Source of the DNA: Nilaparvata lugens | Taxonomy: Eukaryota > Arthropoda > Insecta > Hemiptera > Delphacidae | Direction: 5' to 3' | Length of the DNA stretch: 64,000 nt | NCBI RefSeq assembly: GCF_014356525.2 | Contig: NC_052506.1 | Coordinates: 9,391,672 to 9,455,671 of the forward strand | Shown here: piece by piece, positions 1 to 9,601 of the stretch | Position numbering within the stretch: the stretch's first letter is position 1 | Layout of the letters: every line of letters begins with the position of its first letter | Notes under the pieces: generated by a model | What the model was told of the DNA's origin: nothing | Database searches by the model: none | What the model saw: only the letters and a program-made list of their open reading frames with translations | Position numbers and translations under genes: made by a program

Positions 1-117
1 AGAGCTGGTGTGAAAAATATCAACTGACATTTCAGCAAGAATAAATAAAGTGCAGGGATTCAGTTTTCCCCGATATTGGGTGATGGTTTGATGTACTTCA
101 CCTCAATTTATTCTGAA

Positions 118-935
118 GATTCCGTATCATTTATACAATAAGTACATTATCAAAATGATAGGGAGAGGAAAAATAAGGTAACCCTACAATAATCTACAAT
201 AATCGACAGTAATCGGCTTGAGATAACAGTAAAAGTTGCGACATAAACGCCCTATACCATGGGATATCTACTTACGATATTGTATCTCTATGCTATAGTT
301 CTTTTAAACAGTTTTATCAATTCTTTATTAATTTATACAATAAGTACAATATCAAAATGATATCATAATGAGGGAGAGGAAAAATAAGGTAACCTTGTGC
401 TATTCCTCTCCCAAATTTAGATAACACAAAGTCATTCCGTATCATTTATACAATAAGTACATTATCAAAATGAAAGGGAGAGGAAAAATAAGGTAACCTT
501 GTGCTATTCCTCTCCCAAATTTAGATAACACAAGTCATTCCGTATCATTTATACAATAAGTACATTATCAAAATGAAAGGGAGAGGAAAAATAAAGTAAC
601 CTTGTGCTATTCCTCTCCCAAATTTAGATAACACAAAGTCATTCCGTATCATTTATACACTAAGTACATTATCAAAATGAAAGGGAGAGGAAAAATAAGG
701 TAACCTTGTGCTATTCCTCTCCCAAATTTAGATAACACAAAGTCATTCCGTATCATTTATACACTAAGTACATTATCAAAATGATAGGGAGAGGAAAAAT
801 AAGGTAACCTTGTGCTATTCCTCTCCCAAATTTAGATAGCACAAAGTCATTCCGTATCATTTATACAATGAGTACATTATCAAAATGATAGGGAGAAGAA
901 ACATGAGGTAACCTTGTGCTATTCCCCTCCCAAAT
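118..935. repeat. 104-bp tandem repeat array
   Basis: A motif containing GTCATTCCGTATC recurs at about 431, 534, 638, 742 and 846, a period of 103-104 bp, with a more distant unit at 118-183 separated by an inserted MITE fragment. Each unit contains GGGAGAGGAA and, about 30 bases later, the complementary TTCCTCTCCC, so every unit can form a hairpin. The unit matches, in reverse complement, LINE-like 3' ends at 1660-1905 and 56500-56735. The array is therefore best explained as local amplification of a retroelement 3' end. Units are nearly identical, so the expansion looks recent. Confidence 0.9.
184..297. mobile_element. Family A MITE, one terminal half
   Basis: This is one arm of the long-inverted-repeat MITE seen complete at 9223, 18543 and 20463. 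It contains the ATACCATGGGATATCTACTT motif and ends in TCTCTATG. The other arm is absent. It sits inside the first unit of the 104-bp array, splitting it. Confidence 0.75.
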
Positions 936-1260
936 TTTCTTAGACATAATATTTCGTTTGAATTTTCAACTTTCTTTTTCTACGGTCAAGTGCTGAAGGG
1001 TAGGGTATCCTTGATACCCTCTCTGAGAATGGACTTCTTAAGGTTCAAACTTTACCGTTTCATGTGAAAACATTACAGTAGTACCTAAACTTTTGCATAT
1101 TTCATCATATTTCTCAATATTGCTCAATATTTCTCAATACTGCTCAATATTACTTTAGAACTCATTAGTTTAATATGATTGATTTACCATGTTATTTTAC
1201 CGCTACTAGTATTTATTTTTAACGCTAGAACGTAAGTTAAATTATGTTTTTTTAAACACA
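936..1260. other. AT-rich stretch, no recognised feature
   Basis: No gene. The only structure is a short run of imperfect repeats of ATATTGCTCAATATTTCTCA between about 1100 and 1150. Confidence 0.6.
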
Positions 1261-1269
1261 TGAATAAAG

Positions 1270-1350
1270 GAATGTGAATCTGAAATTTAGATAACCCAAA
1301 GTCCGAAATAGGTTAAGTCTTGTAGTTCTTCAATTCACAAAATTTTCAAC
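1270..1350 (-). mobile_element. LINE-like 3' end fragment
   Basis: The sequence (AAATTTAGATAACCCAAAGT, then AAATAGGTTAAGTCTTGTAG) is the reverse complement of the block at 1740-1800 and of 56590-56640. It marks a second, oppositely oriented fragment of the same 3'-end family, about 400 bp from its partner. Confidence 0.65.
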
Positions 1351-1659
1351 ACATACTAAACTTAACAGTGTTTGGCACCTAGAATGTCATCAACTGGAGA
1401 AACAATGAATATGAAAATGAATTTAGAGAGTCGATATCACTAATCATCAATAAATCAGCGTTAAGGCTTGCGTAGCTTTTTGGGGAAACAAAATTTATAG
1501 AATTAAATCGAAAACTAAACCAAATCATTCAATATATCAAAATATTTTCATCATTATGAAATATAACGGAAACATTGCTTCTTGAAATTGCAAAAGATTG
1601 AAGTAGATTCTTTTCTGTATTCAGTAAATGGAGATCGAAATACGGATTTTAACGGAAAC
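1351..1659. other. AT-rich spacer, no recognised feature
   Basis: It lies between the two inverted LINE-like 3' fragments. It is AT-rich and I see no open frame or repeat in it. Confidence 0.5.
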
Positions 1660-1910
1660 TAAACTTCTATGTTTAGTTTTGAAGCATCTAAATTTAAAAT
1701 CTACTTCGTGAAATTACTTGAGGACTGAAAATTATGTGAATTGTAGAACTATACAAGACTTAACCTATATCGGACTATGTGTTAGGCCTATCTAAATTTG
1801 GGAGAGGAATTGCACAAGGTTACCTTATTTCTCCTCTCCCTATTGAAGACATGATTGGTAAAACGTTTCGTTTCGTTATCATTTTGATAATGTTCTTATT
1901 GTATGAATGA
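1660..1910 (+). mobile_element. LINE-like 3' end with hairpin and AATG tail
   Basis: The block matches 56500-56735 over most of its length, including AAGACTTAACCTAT and the hairpin formed by GGGAGAGGAA and CTCCTCTCCC around 1800-1850. It ends in a GAATGAATGAATT tail. Simple-repeat tails and a terminal hairpin suit a non-LTR retrotransposon 3' UTR; no coding part is attached. Confidence 0.65.
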
Positions 1911-1929
1911 ATGAATTAATCGAAATGAT

Positions 1930-2340
1930 TATAGTTATCATAGAGCAGCCGAACGTCACTCGAGTAGAGCGATTGATGATCGACCGGTGAGCAAGAGTGG
2001 AACGCGAGAAGAGCTAGCATCTCCCGTAACGTTCATGATCGGTGCGTGTACAGAGCGGGGGCGGAGCGATTGCGGAACGAGAGCGGAGCGTGCGCGGAGC
2101 GGGTTGAAGGCGCATATATCGGTACGCAGCTTTCGTCTCTGATTTTACCTGTTGTTGATCATTGACAATGAAGGATGTATTTATTAATCAACATGCATAA
2201 ATTTTTAGGTCTGATTAATTTACGTATTCAGTGCCGAGTGCCGAGACAGTTATATGTGCCGAATGACTCGACCTCGGCCCACCACGACTCGGCTCGGCTC
2301 GGCCCTATTGACGAGCGACAACCACCGATAAGATCTCACA
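1930..2340. other. GC-rich stretch with GGAGCG and CTCGG iterations
   Basis: In AT-rich surroundings, 2050-2110 repeats GGAGCG/GAGCGG several times and 2225-2310 carries repeated GCCGAG, CTCGGC and CTCGG words. There is no supported exon or tRNA. It could be a decayed repeat or a CpG-rich regulatory sequence; nothing decides between them. Confidence 0.4.
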
Positions 2341-2364
2341 TTTTGCACCATTAGGCACGTAGAC

Positions 2365-2510
2365 GACTACCTCCTCGATCCTCCTCCTCCTTTTCTCCTC
2401 CTCTTCCTTCTTCTCTTCCTCTTCTTCTTCTTCTCCTTCTCCTTCTCCTCCCCCTCCTACTTCCACTCCTCCTCCTCATCCTCCACCACCACCTCTTCCT
2501 CAATCTTCAA
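2365..2510. repeat. Pyrimidine-rich CCT/CTT microsatellite
   Basis: Interrupted TCC, TTC and CTC triplets fill the interval just before the duplicated block. A 72-codon open frame on the minus strand here (2457-2675) owes its Glu-rich C-terminus to this tract and is not considered a gene. Confidence 0.8.
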
Positions 2511-2775
2511 ACTTATCTCAGCCACCTCAATCACTCTCTCTTCCTCCCTCACATTCCAGTTCTTAACACCCTCTCTATCAGCAGCGCTTAACGACGGAAT
2601 AAATCCGCTAGAAAGCACATTGACGTTGGCGGCGGTGGCGGTGATAACGCGTCTCGTTGACTCGACTAAAATCAAGGTAGATAGGTGTGAGTGTGAGATA
2701 GCCGTCTATGGCCCTCCAGTAATTCAGTAGGTGAAGTGGAGCGCAGTCTTGCCATAATCTTAGCATGAAAGTTTT

Positions 2776-3240
2776 GATCGAGAGAAAAATGGCGATGAAG
2801 AACGAGATAAAAGTGAGAGGGACTCGAAGAAGTGATGAAAGTGATCGAGAGAAAAATGGCGATGAAGAACGAGATAAAAGTGAGAGGGACTCGAAGAAGT
2901 GATAAAAGTGATCGAGAGAAAAATGGCGATGAAGAAAGAGATAAAAGTGAGAGGGACTCGAAGAAGTGATAAAAGTGATCGAGAGAAAAATGGCGATGAA
3001 GAAAGAGATAAAAGAAAGAGGGACTCGAGGAAGTGATGAAAGTGATCGAGAGAAAAATGGCGATGAAGAAAGAGATAAAAGTGAGAGGGACTCGAAGAAG
3101 TGATAAAAGTGATCGAGAGAAAAATGGCGATGAAGAAAGAGATAAAAGTGAGAGGGACTCGAAGAAGTGATAAAAGTGATCGAGAGAAAAATGGCGATGA
3201 AGAAAGAGATAAAGTTGAGAGAGACTCGAATGATGGCTGA
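2776..3240. repeat. 67-bp minisatellite, 7 units
   Basis: GATCGAGAGAAAAATGGCGA recurs at 2776, 2843, 2910, 2977, 3044, 3111 and 3178, an exact 67-bp spacing. As 67 is not a multiple of three, the array cannot encode a repeated protein; the open frames it creates shift at each unit. Neighbouring units differ by only a few bases. Confidence 0.95.
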
Positions 3241-3347
3241 TAGAAGGAAGATGATGGGGTGATATTTGATTTTTGAATTTATAGTAAGTTCGTTACCAGG
3301 TCTGACAATAACTGAAGCTGGCCACTAACGGTAGAGCATGCATGATT

Positions 3348-3445
3348 ATCATAAATTAATAAAAACAATATAAAAACTAGTTCTACCCTTTATAGAGTTT
3401 GTTATTAATTTGTATAAAAGTAGCCCATAAAAGTGAAGTGTTTTT
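3348..3445. mobile_element. Family P foldback element, internally deleted
   Basis: The left motif AAAAACAATATAAAAACTAG and the right-end tail GTAGCCCATAAAAGTGAAGT match the ends of the larger P copies at 9582-10370 and 46045-46316. Only about 30 bases remain between the ends, so the inverted arms and ribozyme-like core are lost. Confidence 0.6.
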
Positions 3446-3689
3446 AGGATTATTATGTATGTTCATCATCAACTAAACTGATAAGAGAAAAACAAAATAA
3501 GACTGAAAAAAATGTATTAAGAATATCGTGTTACTTTCGTGTGCAATGTTAATGTTTCCAGATTTTATTGTTTCTATAAAGTATGAGTTGTAACTGACAT
3601 TATTTAAGTTTTCAAATATTATATTTTCACAATTTTAAAAATTTATCTAGTCTTACTTTGTAAATGAATATTAAAATTTGAATGTATGT

Positions 3690-3756
3690 GACTATTGTCT
3701 ATGCTTACCATTGTTTAGCCATGACAAGTAATAAATTGAATTGAATTGAATCAGCG
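3690..3756 (+). mobile_element. Retroelement 3' tail (TTGAA)n
   Basis: The sequence GCCATGACAAGTAATAAATT is followed by repeated TTGAA. A/T-rich short-repeat tails of this sort mark 3' ends of non-LTR retrotransposons; the oppositely oriented CAATT repeat at 10820-10840 looks like the same type of end. The body is not recognisable. Confidence 0.5.
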
Positions 3757-3900
3757 AGACGCTTCTAATATAAAATAAACAACCAATAATAATAACTAAA
3801 CTACTGAACAATTGAATATTTAATGATAGAGAAATAATTTAACCTCAAATAGAGCAGCGAAGAGAAAAACAACAAAAAATCGGAGATACAAAAACCAATC

Positions 3901-4000
3901 NNNNNNNNNNNNNNNNNNNNNNNNNNNNNNNNNNNNNNNNNNNNNNNNNNNNNNNNNNNNNNNNNNNNNNNNNNNNNNNNNNNNNNNNNNNNNNNNNNNN
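3901..4000. other. Assembly gap (100 N)
   Basis: Exactly 100 unknown bases. The round number suggests a placeholder for an unknown distance. The flanks are two copies of the same 1.39-kb block. Confidence 0.99.
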
Positions 4001-5377
4001 ACTTATCTCAGCCACCTCAATCACTCTCTCTTCCTCCCTCACATTCCAGTTCTTAACACCCTCTCTATCAGCAGCGCTTAACGACGGAATAAATCCGCTA
4101 GAAAGCACATTGACGTTGGCGGCGGTGGCGGTGATAACGCGTGTCGTTGACTCGACTAAAATCAAGGTAGATAGGTGTGAGTGTGAGATAGCCGTCTATG
4201 GCCCTCCAGTAATTCAGTAGGTGAAGTGGAGCGCAGTCTTGCCATAATCTTAGCATGAAAGTTTTGATCGAGAGAAAAATGGCGATGAAGAACGAGATAA
4301 AAGTGAGAGGGACTCGAAGAAGTGATGAAAGTGATCGAGAGAAAATGGCGATGAAGAACGAGATAAAAGTGAGAGGGACTCGAAGAAGTTGATAAAAGTG
4401 ATCGAGAGAAAATGGCGATGAGAAAGAGATAAAAGTGAGAGGGACTCGAAGAAGTGATAAAAGTGATCGAGAGAAAAATGGCGATGAAGAAAGAGATAAA
4501 AAAGAGGGACTCGAGGAGTGATGAAGTGATCGAGAGAAAAATGGCGATGAAGAAAGAGATAAAAGTGAGAGGGACTCGAAAAGTGATAAAAGTGATCGAG
4601 AGAAAATGGCGATGAAGAAAGAGATAAAAGTGAGAGGGACTCGAAGAAGTGATAAAAGTGATCGAGAGAAAAATGGCGATGAAGAAAGAGATAAGTTGAG
4701 AGAGACTCGAATGATGGCTGATAGAAGGAAGATGATGGGGTGATATTTGATTTTTGAATTTATAGTAAGTTCGTTACCAGGTCTGACAATAACTGAGCTG
4801 GCCACTACGGTAGAGCATGCATGATTATCATAAATTAATAAAACAATATAAAAACTAGTTCTACCCTTTATAGAGTTTGTTATTAATTTGTATAAAAGTA
4901 GCCCATAAAAGTGAAGTGTTTTTAGGATTATTATGTATGTTCATCATCAACTAAACTGATAAGAAAAAACAAAATAAGACTGAAAAAAATGTATTAAGAA
5001 TATCGTGTTACTTCGTGTGCAATGTTAATGTTTCCAGATTTTATTGTTTCTATAAAGTATGAGTTGTAACTGACATTATTTAAGTTTTCAAATATTATAT
5101 TTTCACAATTTTAAAAATTTATCTAGTCTTACTTTGTAAATGAATATTAAAATTTGAATGTATGTGACTATTGTCTATGCTTACCATTGTTTAGCCATGA
5201 CAAGTAATAAATTGAATTGAATTGAATCAGCGAGACGCTTCTAATATAAAATAAACAACCAATAATAATAACTAAACTACTGAACAATTGAATATTTAAT
5301 GATAGAGAAATAATTTAACCTCAAATAGAGCAGCGAAGAGGAAAAACAACAAAAAATCGGAGATACAAAAACCAATC
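4001..5377. repeat. 1.38-kb block, copy 2
   Basis: This matches 2511-3900 end to end but is 13 bases shorter. Many differences are single-base losses in short homopolymers, for example AAAAA to AAAA inside minisatellite units. That pattern fits uncorrected long-read sequence of the same locus better than ancient divergence. It contains its own copy of the 67-bp array (about 4266-4720). Confidence 0.95.
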
Positions 5378-5446
5378 TCGAAAAATGATGCTTGATGCGT
5401 TTTGCGGTGAACACAGCTGTGATGACACAACAATATTTGACGACAG

Positions 5447-5880
5447 GAGGGAGGAGAAGAAGAAGAAGAAGAAGAAAAAGTAGAAGATGAAGAAGAAGAA
5501 AGTGAAGAAGAAGAAGAGAAAAGAAGACAGAAGACGAAGAAGAAGAAGAAGACGAAGAAAGAAGAGAAGAAGAGAAAGAAGAAGAAGAGAGAAGAAGAAG
5601 AAGAAGAGAAAGAAGAGAGAAGAAGAAGAAGAGAAGAAGAAGAAGAAGAAGAAGAAGAAGAAAGAAGAAGAAGAAGAAGAGAAAGGAATAAGAAGAGAAG
5701 AAGAAGGAAGAAGAAGAAGAAGAAGAAGAAGAAAGAAGAAGAAGAAGAAGAAGAAGAAGACGAAGAAGAAGAAGACGGGAACGAAGAAGAAGAAGAAGAA
5801 GAAGAAAAAGAGAAGAAGAGAAGAAGAAGAAAAAGTAGAAGAGGAGAAGAAGGAGAAGAAGTAGAAGAAGAAGAGGAAGT
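5447..5880. repeat. (GAA)n purine tract
   Basis: About 430 bases of interrupted GAA/AAG with one strand almost purely purine. A 125-codon open frame here is Lys/Arg/Glu only and is a composition artefact. GAA tracts of this length can form triplex (H-DNA) structures. Confidence 0.95.
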
Positions 5881-6600
5881 ATAAGAGAGAATATTAGATA
5901 ATATTACACAAAATATTATTTTTCATTAGAAACAAGGGAGACGAAATAGGAAAATGAAAAGAAGAAGGAGGGATAAATATGTATAAGACAAGAAGAATCA
6001 CGAGAGAAATTAAAAGTAAAAAAGAAAGAATAGAAAAGGAGAGAAAGAAAGGTGAGAGGTAGGACTGGAGAAATAATTATACAATTTTGGATTTGAGAAG
6101 ATGTTATCTGGCTACGAGAGAAGCTGATTTATGTGAGATGTTTTGGAGCGGATACTTCTGTATAACAGGTTCGTTATTCGCCAACCAGTGGTCACCATAA
6201 ATCGGGTATAACTGTTTTTGTAGTCAACCAAAAATGAAAGTGGAATTGCACATTTTTACAAGCTGGAACATTGGAACTAATCAAGAAGTCATGAATCAAA
6301 TTTCCAAAAAAAATCCTACTGGCTATTAGGTAAAATTACAAAACAGAACCTGCTTTAAGCTTTCAATACAGTAGTAAAATCTTCAACATTACAACTCGTT
6401 AAATGTACTTCCCACGTGATCCTCAAGTGTATATGAAAATAGTAGGAGCAGCATCAAGAGTTATTCTTGTTTTTTCGCCACACTGCACAGAAAACAGCTG
6501 TTTTCCGGTCCGTACGTAGATCTGAAAGACATTGTTTGCAGACGACTCTCGTCTGACGTCAGAACAGGTTTCTTTCCGGCCTAGACCGGAAAGAGTACCC
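5881..6600. other. No recognised gene; purine-rich then mixed
   Basis: 5881-6060 is a purine-rich shoulder of the GAA tract. 6061-6600 is mixed sequence with a slightly GC-richer part at 6470-6610. An 84-codon minus-strand frame (6423-6677) overlaps a dispersed repeat and resembles no family I know. Confidence 0.5.
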
Positions 6601-6604
6601 TTTC

Positions 6605-6765
6605 CAGCCGCTAACATGGAACTAGGAAAAGTGATCAAAAAACAGCTGATCAAAATCTTTTCATTATTTGTTTTCATTATTCAATAATTAAAACATTTAT
6701 AATAATATCATGTTATTGTCATTTGAAAGAATAAAAAAGTATAAACTCAACCTCCCACATAATTG
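6605..6765. repeat. Dispersed repeat, partner inverted at 62265-62400
   Basis: Read in reverse complement, the sequence GGGAGGTTGAGTTTATACTT followed by AAATGACAATA, ATGATATTATTA and CAAATAATGAAAAG occurs again in the same order at 62268-62370. The shared element continues through TGATCAGCTGTTTT. Two diverged, oppositely oriented copies imply an old dispersed repeat whose ends I cannot define. Confidence 0.7.
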
Positions 6766-6912
6766 AACATCATCTTTTAGGTTATTTAGACAAATCAGAA
6801 TAAAAAAAAAAAAAAAAAATACTTGGACAATTTCCTGATATTCAGATTACCTCAGATTTGCTAGAGCTATCACCTTCCACTTTGCTTTCGGAAGTGCTTA
6901 ATAAACAACTAT

Positions 6913-6915
6913 TCT

Positions 6916-6958
<43 letters not shown>

Positions 6959-6979
6959 TATATATATATATATATATAT
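6913..6979. repeat. (TA)n microsatellite
   Basis: Nearly uninterrupted TA dinucleotides with one GATA interruption. The Ile/Tyr frames on both strands here are artefacts. Confidence 0.95.
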
Positions 6980-7500
6980 CGGCCTACGGCTCGGACTTAA
7001 AAACGATTCGAGCCGGAAAAATCTCATTTTCTGCTCTAGGTGCGAAATATACTATTCCGTAGTGAATTTTATTACCGTACGGTATTGATTACCACTCTGA
7101 TCTCTGAAATTGATTTGTTTAATTTTAACATAACGTCTGCCATGTCTATTATAATGATTGCGCCCTTTTGTGAAATCGTATCGTTTCCATATTTTATAAT
7201 ATTTTGTATATCTTCGAATAGATTCTATACTTTATCATCCTTCATATAGGAGAGTACAGTATCTGCTATCATGAAAGAAGTCTCCCCCAACCGTTTACCC
7301 ATGGTTCCCAACATCCAGAAATGTTGGAAACTAACAAATGACAGACGGTTTTACAAAAATGATTGTGTTAATTTATTGTGAATTATTACAAAATTTAAAT
7401 TATGCACATGAAAAGTAATTAAGCAATGGACAAAGTGAGATCAATATTAGCTACTTAACATTACAGATACAGAGTCATGGGCGCGCTTGGAGAGTAATTG
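6980..7500. other. No recognised feature
   Basis: Mixed AT-rich sequence between two microsatellites. 7285-7350 has a weak inverted pair (CAACCGTTT ... AGACGGTTT) about 60 bases apart; otherwise nothing stands out. Confidence 0.4.
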
Positions 7501-7504
7501 CTTA

Positions 7505-8232
7505 TAGTTCTTCTTCTTCTTCTTCTTCTTCTTCTTCTTCTTCCTTCTTCTTCTTCTTCTCTTCTTCTTCTTCACTTCCTCTTCCTCTTCCTCTTCTTCT
7601 TCTTCCTTCTTCTTCTTCTTCTTCTTCTTCTTCTTCTTCTTCTTTTCTCTTCTTCTTCTTTCTTCTTCTTCTTCTTCTTATTCTTCTCTTCTCTTCTTCT
7701 TCTTCACTTCTTCTTCTTCTTCTTCTTTTTCTTCTCTTCTCTTCTTCTTCTTCTTCTTCTTCCACTCATCTTCTTCTTCTTCTCTTCTTCTTCTTCTTCT
7801 TCTTCTCTCTTCTTCTTCTTCTTCTTCTTCTTCACTTCCTCTCTTCTTTTCTTCTTCTTCTTCTTCTTCTCTTCTTCTTCTCTTCTTCTTTCTTCTTCTT
7901 TTCTTCTTCTTCTTCTTCTTCTTTCTTCTTCTTCTTCTTCTTCTCTTTCTTCTTCTTCTTCTTCTTCTTCTTCTTCTTCTTCTTCTTTTCTTCTTCTTCT
8001 TCTTCTCTTCTTTTCTTCTTCTTCTTCTTTCTTCTTCTTCTTCTTCTTCTTCTCTTCTTCTTCTCTTCTTCTTCTTCCTTCTTCTTCTTCTTCTTCTTTC
8101 TTCTTCTTCTTCACTTCTTCTTCTTCTTCACTTCCTCTTCCTCTTCTTCTTCTTCTTCTTCTTCTTCTTCTTCTTCTTCTTCATCTTCTTCCACTTCCAC
8201 TTTCTCCTCTTCTTCTTCTTCTTCTTCTCCAT
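7505..8232. repeat. (TTC)n pyrimidine tract
   Basis: About 730 bases of interrupted CTT/TTC with occasional CTC, TCA and TTTT interruptions. Long Leu/Ser/Phe (plus) and Glu/Arg/Lys (minus) frames through it are artefacts. It is the complementary counterpart of the GAA tract 1.6 kb upstream. Confidence 0.97.
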
Positions 8233-8288
8233 TTGCCTGTCATTGCTTCCAAACGTTTGCTACCACGGTGGCTAGTTTCACCCTATCC

Positions 8289-8490
8289 TATAGTGAAGTC
8301 CACGTTATAATGACAGTGAATAAAGATAGAAAAATAGCGATGCCGATTCTCTGCATAATTTAATTATATTTCTACACTGTCAAAAGCATACTTGGCATCG
8401 TTGTGGACCACCGGCTTTGTCGAATGATAGACAAGGATAGCAAAACCAAAGTTGATCAAATACTGTCATTATAACGTGGACCACACTATA
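8289..8490. mobile_element. Family M MITE, short form
   Basis: The terminal inverted repeats are TATAGTGAAGTCCACGTTAT at the left and its near complement ending TGGACCACACTATA at the right, followed inward by AATGACAGT. Length is about 200 bp with no coding capacity. The same short form lies at 32693-32911, and longer forms with the same ends lie at 9602, 11773, 46354 and 58870. Ends bounded by TA suggest a TA-targeting superfamily such as Tc1/mariner, which is inference. Confidence 0.85.
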
Positions 8491-9222
8491 GTAGTTCTGA
8501 TGTAGTTATTACGTACAGTAGGCCCTACTTCACGGTTGAGGAAATTCCAACTCCATATGGACAAGATTATCTTGCATGCGTTCAAGTTTTCTGAACTTCA
8601 TCACTGCTGCTCTAAACAATATAATTTCCAACACCCTATAAACCATAACTGAGCGAATTATCAACGCAATCAGGCTGAGATAACATCGAGCATCTCGCTC
8701 TGACCAAATAGTTAGTGAATGCGAATTAAAGCGTCTGGATGGAGAAAGTAGATTTCACCGGTCGTATTCATTTCCTCGGTAACTAGACGAGACGCGACCG
8801 AAAAGGTCAAATTTCTCACTCAGTCACACATTCGTTTCGAATACATTGGAAACCGGTCTCCACTTCTAATCAACCAACACATCAAACCACGTAATCTGCC
8901 TGCCACACTGTACTCCATTAAAAACCATAAACTAGGTCGTCAATTTCAATTGCATATTACAACAGCTTGCGTCATCTCGAATCATATCAGTTATCAGATA
9001 TATGACTCTAACGGGAATTGCAAAACTTAATAGGAAAATAATTCATATTTTTAAATTGACCAACGAACGATAGAATCGTATCACTCTTATAATTCAGTTA
9101 TCTGATAAGAATCCAACAAGGATTGCAAAACTTAATAGGAAAATAATTATTCATATTTTCAAATTAACCAACGAATAATATTATAAGGCTTGTCAAAGTG
9201 GTTGCAATCAAGTACCTATTAC
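8491..9222. other. No gene; one local 105-bp duplication
   Basis: ATTGCAAAACTTAATAGGAA recurs at about 9017 and 9122 together with the following CAAATT/AACCAACGAA part, a diverged tandem duplication of about 105 bp. 8700-8860 is slightly CG-richer. There is no supported open frame. Confidence 0.55.
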
Positions 9223-9497
9223 CATAGAGAAACAATAGCATAAGTAGATATCCCATGGTATAGGGCGTTTATGTCGCAACTTTTACTGTTTTCTCAAGCC
9301 GATTACTGTCGATTTTTTTAGATTTTCACTGTTTTGGCCGGGAGAGATTGTATGAACGGCACAATATGAGAGACTGCCAGCGTCACATAGCTTTATGGGA
9401 AAGAACTACGTGGACTATCGGCTTGAGATAACAGAGAAAGTTACGACAAAAACACCCTATACCATGGGATATCTACTTATGCTATTGTTTCTCTATG
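9223..9497. mobile_element. Family A MITE, complete, 7-bp TSD
   Basis: It begins CATAGAGAAACAATAGCA and ends with the inverse TGCTATTGTTTCTCTATG. The inverted arms are about 90-100 bp and hold ATCCCATGGTATAGGGCGTT. It is flanked on both sides by CTATTAC, a 7-bp target-site duplication. The copies at 18543 and 20463 show the same ends and the same duplication length. I cannot assign a superfamily. Confidence 0.92.
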
Positions 9498-9601
9498 CTA
9501 TTACGCACAATATATTACTGTAGTTTCAATGTACAAAACAATTATTATCATGTTGGTTGATCTGTGAACAATATGAATGATAAAAACAATATAAAAACTT
9601 G

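Larger units (their letters stand above)
2511..3900. repeat. 1.39-kb block, copy 1
   Basis: The whole interval is repeated at 4001-5377 in the same order and orientation, on the far side of 100 Ns. The two copies begin and end at exactly corresponding bases next to the gap. The block contains a 67-bp minisatellite, a P-family foldback relic (about 3348-3445) and a TTGAA-tailed retroelement end (about 3690-3756). Confidence 0.95.

Noticed and set aside
4098..4805. 235-codon minus-strand frame across the 67-bp minisatellite
   Set aside because: It exists only because of single-base losses in copy 2. The same region in copy 1 is broken by frame changes, and the unit length is not a multiple of three.
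5487..8310. Open frames of 87-270 codons in the GAA and TTC tracts
   Set aside because: They contain only the residues dictated by the triplet repeat (Lys/Arg/Glu or Leu/Ser/Phe) and exist on both strands; they reflect composition, not genes.
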